A stretch of 9,271 nucleotides of DNA from the NCBI GenBank assembly GCA_945872195.1, contig CAMBZO010000073.1, positions 1-9,271 of the forward strand, given 5' to 3'. Under the pieces are notes generated by a model. The model was not told the DNA's origin, searched no databases, and saw only the letters and a program-made list of their open reading frames with translations. Shown here one piece after another: positions 6,774-9,271 of this stretch (the stretch's first letter is position 1; every line of letters begins with the position of its first letter). The position numbers and the translations under genes were made by a program. This DNA comes from Akkermansia muciniphila. GTDB taxonomy: Bacteria; Verrucomicrobiota; Verrucomicrobiia; Limisphaerales; SXTU01.

Positions 6774-7853
6774 TCACGTCGTCAGCGCCGCGAGTTTTCG
6801 ATCCAAGTCATCGTTCATCAGCGGTTCGATGAGGCCGTCGAGGTCGCCCTCGATCACGTTGGCGAGGTTGTAAATCGTGAGCTCGATACGGTGGTCGGTC
6901 ACCCGGTTCTGAGGGAAGTTGTAAGTGCGAATCTTCTCGCTGCGTTCGCCGGTGCCGACTTGGGAACTGCGCTGCGCCTCATACTTGGCCTTCTCGTCGG
7001 CGATCTTGCGATCCAGCAGACGCGAGCGGAGCACCTTCATCGCCTTGGCCTTGTTCTTGTGCTGCGACCGTTCGTCCTGACAGCGGACCTCGGTGCCGGT
7101 GGGCTTGTGAACGATGCGGACGGCGGAGTCGGTCGTGTTGACGCCCTGGCCGCCGTGGCCACCGGCGCGGCAAACCTGAATCTCGAGGTCCTCGGCGCGA
7201 ATCTCAATGTCCACCTCCTCGGCCTCCGGCAGCACGGCAACGGTGCAGGTGCTCGTGTGAATGCGGCCCTGCGCCTCAGTGGCGGGCACGCGCTGGACGC
7301 GGTGGACCCCGCTCTCGTATTTGAGCCGCTTGTAAACGTCCTGCCCGATCACGCCGAAGGTGACATCCCGCATGCCGCCCAAGTCCGACGGACTGGAATC
7401 CATCGGATCAATCTTCCAGCCCTGCGTCTCGGCGTAGCGAGTGAACATGCGGTAAAGGTCCGCAGCGAAGAGCGCGGACTCCGCCCCGCCCGCTCCGGCG
7501 CGGATTTCGACGATGGTGTTCCGCGAATCGGTCGGGTCGGGCGGCAGGACGCCGCGCTGGACTTGGAGCGTGAGGCGGTGAAGCTCCGCTTCCAGCCGGG
7601 CGATCTCCTCCTTCGCCATGACCGCGAGTTCAGAGTCGGATTTCTCGGCAGCGAGCAGCGCGCGGTTCTCCTCCAAGTCGCGCTGGGCCTTGAGAAACGT
7701 CGCCCCGGTGGCGACGAGATCCTTGAGCCGCGCGTATTCCCGCCCCAACTCCTGCGCCCGGGCCGGAATGTCGAAGACCTTGGGATCACTCAACGCCGCC
7801 TCGACCTCCGCGAAGCGGCGGTTGAACTTCTCGATATGAGGACGGAGTTCCAT
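6774..7853 (-). CDS. prfA: Peptide chain release factor 1
   Basis: This 359-residue protein is full length for RF1 (E. coli 360). RF1 recognises UAA and UAG stop codons and triggers release of the finished peptide. The N-terminal helical domain is about 1-100. The release-factor core begins with IVEIRAGAGGAESALF (about 114-129). The stop-codon reading motif Pro-Ala-Thr is at 190-192 (RVPATEAQGRIHTS), which marks RF1 rather than RF2 (Ser-Pro-Phe). The catalytic GGQ is at 234-236 in GGHGGQGVNTTDSAVR. The flanking His and Gly differ from the E. coli GAGGQHVN context, but GGQ itself is intact. A repeat element whose arm ends about 2 nt before the ATG lies between rpmE and prfA, and no Shine-Dalgarno sequence is seen. 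A HAD phosphatase gene follows; prmC, often found here in other bacteria, does not. Confidence 0.97.
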   Translation of the reverse strand: MELRPHIEKFNRRFAEVEAALSDPKVFDIPARAQELGREYARLKDLVATGATFLKAQRDLEENRALLAAEKSDSELAVMAKEEIARLEAELHRLTLQVQRGVLPPDPTDSRNTIVEIRAGAGGAESALFAADLYRMFTRYAETQGWKIDPMDSSPSDLGGMRDVTFGVIGQDVYKRLKYESGVHRVQRVPATEAQGRIHTSTCTVAVLPEAEEVDIEIRAEDLEIQVCRAGGHGGQGVNTTDSAVRIVHKPTGTEVRCQDERSQHKNKAKAMKVLRSRLLDRKIADEKAKYEAQRSSQVGTGERSEKIRTYNFPQNRVTDHRIELTIYNLANVIEGDLDGLIEPLMNDDLDRKLAALTT

Positions 7854-7854
7854 C

Positions 7855-7940
7855 GGGAGGTTGAGAGGAAGTTGAGAGTTGAGAGGCGGTGGCGGCGGGT
7901 TCGGGCGCGTCTCTCAACGCTCAACTTGCAACTCTCAAAC
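7855..7940. repeat. GTTGAGA-repeat inverted arms directly before prfA
   Basis: The left arm holds GGTTGAGAG, AAGTTGAG and GTTGAGAG (7859-7885). The right arm holds CTCTCAAC, CTCAACTT and CTCTCAAAC (7911-7940). Pairing blocks are 7878-7885/7911-7918 (8 perfect pairs), 7869-7876/7920-7927 (8 perfect pairs) and 7861-7867/7932-7938 (7 perfect pairs), around a GC-rich 25-nt loop. On the transcribed strand the CTCTCAAC-bearing arm and its CTCCCG tail run directly into the prfA ATG (7851-7853). It shares unit sequence, arm order and orientation with the element at 3237-3323, but not the spacer. Confidence 0.85.
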
Positions 7941-7945
7941 CAGTG

Positions 7946-7987
7946 TAACAAAAGCAATCGCCCGCCGGGCGTGAACCTGGCGGGCGA
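7946..7987 (-). terminator. Intrinsic terminator behind rpmE
   Basis: On the minus strand, 16 bp past the rpmE stop, an 8-bp perfect GC stem (CGCCCGCC/GGCGGGCG at 7979-7986 and 7959-7966), plus one A-T pair at its base, encloses a 12-nt loop. It is followed at once by a T-rich run reading TTGCTTTTGTT (7947-7957). This fits a Rho-independent terminator for rpmE, so prfA probably has its own promoter or depends on read-through. Confidence 0.8.
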
Positions 7988-8002
7988 GGGCGTTGGGGAA
8001 AG

Positions 8003-8257
8003 CTACTTCTTCTGTTTCTTGGCGGCAGCGGCGTCGGCCACGGCCGCCTGAGCGGCCTGCGTCTTGGCGGCGCGCTGCTGGAATTTGTCCACGCGGCCTG
8101 CGGTATCTACGAACTTCTGCTGGCCCGTGTAAAACGGGTGGCAGGCGTTGCAGAGGCCCAAGAGCACAGTGCGGCGGGTGGAACGGGTGGTAATCACGTT
8201 GCCACAGGCGCAACGAAATTCAGCGGCTTCGTATTTCGGATGGATGTCCGTTTTCAT
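8003..8257 (-). CDS. rpmE: 50S ribosomal protein L31, zinc-binding type
   Basis: The 84-residue product opens with MKTDIHPKY, the near-invariant L31 N-terminus, which fixes the ATG at 8257 even though the frame stays open further upstream. Cys16 and Cys18 (CACGN) and Cys36 and Cys39 (CNACHPFYTGQQ) are the four zinc-ribbon cysteines of the C+ form, and GRVDKFQQR follows as in other L31 proteins. L31 binds the large subunit near the central protuberance and bridges to the small subunit; the C+ form can act as a zinc store. Compared with E. coli L31 (70 residues) it has an Ala/Lys/Gln-rich tail of about 20 residues (63-84). It lies upstream of prfA, a common gene order, with a terminator and a repeat between. 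Confidence 0.97.
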   Translation of the reverse strand: MKTDIHPKYEAAEFRCACGNVITTRSTRRTVLLGLCNACHPFYTGQQKFVDTAGRVDKFQQRAAKTQAAQAAVADAAAAKKQKK

Positions 8258-8271
8258 GTCAAAGGGCGCGC

Positions 8272-8299
8272 AGAATACAAACGATGCGCGGCTTGGCAA
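8272..8299 (-). promoter_or_regulatory. rpmE: Candidate sigma70-type promoter for rpmE
   Basis: On the minus strand TTGCCA (8294-8299) and TATTCT (8272-8277) are separated by 16 bp, matching 5 of 6 and 4 of 6 consensus bases. A start about 6-8 nt downstream would leave a leader of only about 8 nt before the rpmE ATG. This is the only reasonable promoter-like pair I found; it is untested and could be chance. Confidence 0.35.
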
Positions 8300-8362
8300 G
8301 CGCTGTTTTGATTTTCGAGGCGTTACGGGCAACTTTCTTCGACTCCAACCTCGTGCCAGTTC

Positions 8363-9163
8363 TCATTTCAGCCACTTCGCCGGGTTGAAGTTGAAGATGA
8401 GCTGAAGGCCCGTGAGGAAGGTCATCGCATAGACCACCTTCATAAACACCAGTTCCGAAATCTTTCGGTTCAGCCACACCCCCAGCCAGACGCCCACCGG
8501 GATGAACGGCAGGAAAACCAAACTTTGCTGCACCGTGTCCGCCGTGATGATCGCCTGCGGCGCGAAGAACGGCAGGTTCACCATCGTCCGGTCCACCACG
8601 AAGAAGGGCAGCTTGATCCAGTTAATGCAGGTGAAGACCAGCACCGTCGTGGCCACGTAAGTCTCCTTGGGCATCCGCTGCGGGATGAGGAAGAGGCTCA
8701 CCACCGGCCCGGCACCATGCGCGAACGTGCTCGTGATGCCCGCGCCGATGCCGCAGGGAATACCAACCTTCTGGTTCGGGGCGAACGCGCCTTCCGCCGC
8801 GAAGATGCGCTCCTTCACGAGTTGAAATATCACGAACGCCACCGCCAGCAGACCGATGCACACGTTGAGCTCCCGCGCCGAGAAACGGCCGATGAGCTGC
8901 ACGCCGATGACCACCCCCACCACCACGCCAGGCAGGAGGAACTTGAGATTCCTCCGCTCCCACTTGCCCCAGTAGTGATACATGCTGAACGCATCCCCCG
9001 CGCAAAGCAGCGGCAGCAGGATGCCAATGGCGTCCTTCGGGCCGAAGGCCAGCACGCACAACGGCGTGGTCAGCATCCCCAACCCGCCGCCAAAGCCCGC
9101 CTTCGACAGGCCGATGAACAGCACCGCCGTCGCCGCGAGCAGCATGGAAGACCAATCTTGCAC
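8363..9163 (-). CDS. TSUP (TauE/SafE, DUF81) family membrane exporter
   Basis: This 266-residue integral membrane protein has about eight predicted helices in two similar halves. The first half holds GLSKAGFGGGLGM (18-30), the hallmark of the TauE/SafE/TSUP family. The second holds the related GIGAGITSTFAHGAGP (138-153), followed by PKETYVATTVLVFTCINWIKLP. Family members move sulfite, sulfoacetate or other small organosulfur or organic anions across the inner membrane; many have no known substrate, so a specific one cannot be assigned. The start is taken as GTG at 9163, with ATG at 9145 (residue 7) as an equally possible start. It follows the partial DUF1501 gene by 51 bp on the same strand, with a terminator-like hairpin in the gap. 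The 105 bp after it hold the rpmE promoter candidate. Confidence 0.88.
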   Translation of the reverse strand: MQDWSSMLLAATAVLFIGLSKAGFGGGLGMLTTPLCVLAFGPKDAIGILLPLLCAGDAFSMYHYWGKWERRNLKFLLPGVVVGVVIGVQLIGRFSARELNVCIGLLAVAFVIFQLVKERIFAAEGAFAPNQKVGIPCGIGAGITSTFAHGAGPVVSLFLIPQRMPKETYVATTVLVFTCINWIKLPFFVVDRTMVNLPFFAPQAIITADTVQQSLVFLPFIPVGVWLGVWLNRKISELVFMKVVYAMTFLTGLQLIFNFNPAKWLK

Positions 9164-9174
9164 GCGGGACGTGT

Positions 9175-9204
9175 AAAAGCGGCGGCGCCGAAAGTCGAGC
9201 CGCT
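9175..9204 (-). terminator. Weak terminator-like hairpin behind the DUF1501 gene
   Basis: On the minus strand, 10 bp after the stop at 9215, AGCGGC (9199-9204) pairs with GCCGCT (9178-9183) over a 15-nt loop, followed by a short run of Ts (9175-9178). The stem is only 6 bp, the T-run short, and the TSUP start only about 12 bp further on, so a partial terminator or attenuator is as likely as a full one. Confidence 0.35.
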
Positions 9205-9214
9205 GATTCGTTTG

Positions 9215-9271
9215 TCAGGCAAAGATGTCCCGCACCACATGCCCCTCCACATCCGTCAGGCGGAAGTCGCG
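9215..9271 (-). CDS. C-terminal end of a probable DUF1501 protein (5' end outside window)
   Basis: Only the last 18 codons and a TGA stop are visible. They read RDFRLTDVEGHVVRDIFA, which closely resembles the usual C-terminal end of DUF1501 proteins (GRDFRLTDV-x-G-x-VV-x-DI). DUF1501 is a family abundant in Planctomycetes and Verrucomicrobia, distantly related to sulfatases and alkaline phosphatases and often paired with DUF1549/DUF1553 genes. The fragment is too short for certainty and its function is unknown. It runs in the same direction as the TSUP gene and may share a transcript with it. Confidence 0.6.
   Translation of the reverse strand, partial: RDFRLTDVEGHVVRDIFA

Noticed and set aside
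7117..7170. Unusual residues around the RF1 GGQ (GHGGQG rather than GAGGQH)
   Set aside because: GGQ, the following VNTTDSAVR and the PAT motif are intact. The flanking positions are, to my knowledge, variable among bacterial RF1 proteins, so this is ordinary divergence.
6657..8051. A 464-codon plus-strand open frame opposite prfA
   Set aside because: It lies antisense to an unmistakable RF1 gene and crosses two gene boundaries and a terminator. Its translation shows no domain.
8003..8066. Ala/Lys-rich C-terminal tail of L31 as a frameshift or fusion
   Set aside because: The tail is in frame, ends at a normal TAG directly before a terminator, and basic Ala-rich tails are common on ribosomal proteins.
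8286..8316. Plus-strand hairpin (CTTG-G-CAAG core) followed by T-rich sequence
   Set aside because: It is oriented as a terminator for plus-strand transcription, but no plus-strand gene lies upstream of it. The stem is short, and the same bases better fit the rpmE promoter candidate.

Overview
The window reads as ordinary chromosomal DNA of a high-GC, Gram-negative member of the PVC group, most likely Verrucomicrobiota. The evidence is the large secreted dehydrogenase-like protein at the left edge, which has the DxDxE...PWYRPTR propeller signature typical of Verrucomicrobia and Planctomycetes; a DUF1501-like C-terminus at the right edge; and a TonB/ExbB/ExbD set, which implies an outer membrane. 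The lineage call is inferred from protein families, because no rRNA is present.

Layout, left to right. (1) 1-2035, minus: the N-terminal 678 codons of a secreted PVC dehydrogenase/HEAT protein, running off the left edge. (2) 2171-4539, minus: an energy-transduction cluster transcribed tonB, exbB, exbD, pointing towards the dehydrogenase gene. (3) 4540-4740: a 201-bp divergent intergenic region. (4) 4741-6183, plus: a GntP-family gluconate-type permease, the only plus-strand gene. (5) 6191-8257, minus: rpmE (L31), prfA (release factor 1) and a YqaB-like HAD phosphatase; the last is 10 bp behind prfA and converges on gntP with a 7-bp gap. (6) 8363-9163, minus: a TSUP/TauE-type exporter. (7) 9215-9271, minus: the last 18 codons of a probable DUF1501 protein.

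How the genes relate: tonB-exbB-exbD form one inner-membrane energising complex. rpmE-prfA is a common translation-gene pairing, here with a good intrinsic terminator behind rpmE and the HAD gene coupled to prfA. The gluconate-type permease and the YqaB-like sugar-phosphate phosphatase face each other and could share sugar-acid substrates, but this is only an inference.

The most unusual material is outside the proteins. Two intergenic spacers, before exbB and before prfA, carry matching inverted arms built from tandem GTTGAGA/GTTGAAA units. A third spacer, before the dehydrogenase gene, carries a long imperfect inverted repeat that may be a diverged relative. None of the nine visible start codons has a recognisable Shine-Dalgarno sequence. 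ExbB has Leu where E. coli ExbB and TolQ have their key transmembrane Glu. I found no CRISPR, insertion sequence, prophage, RNA gene or convincing new defence or biosynthetic system.
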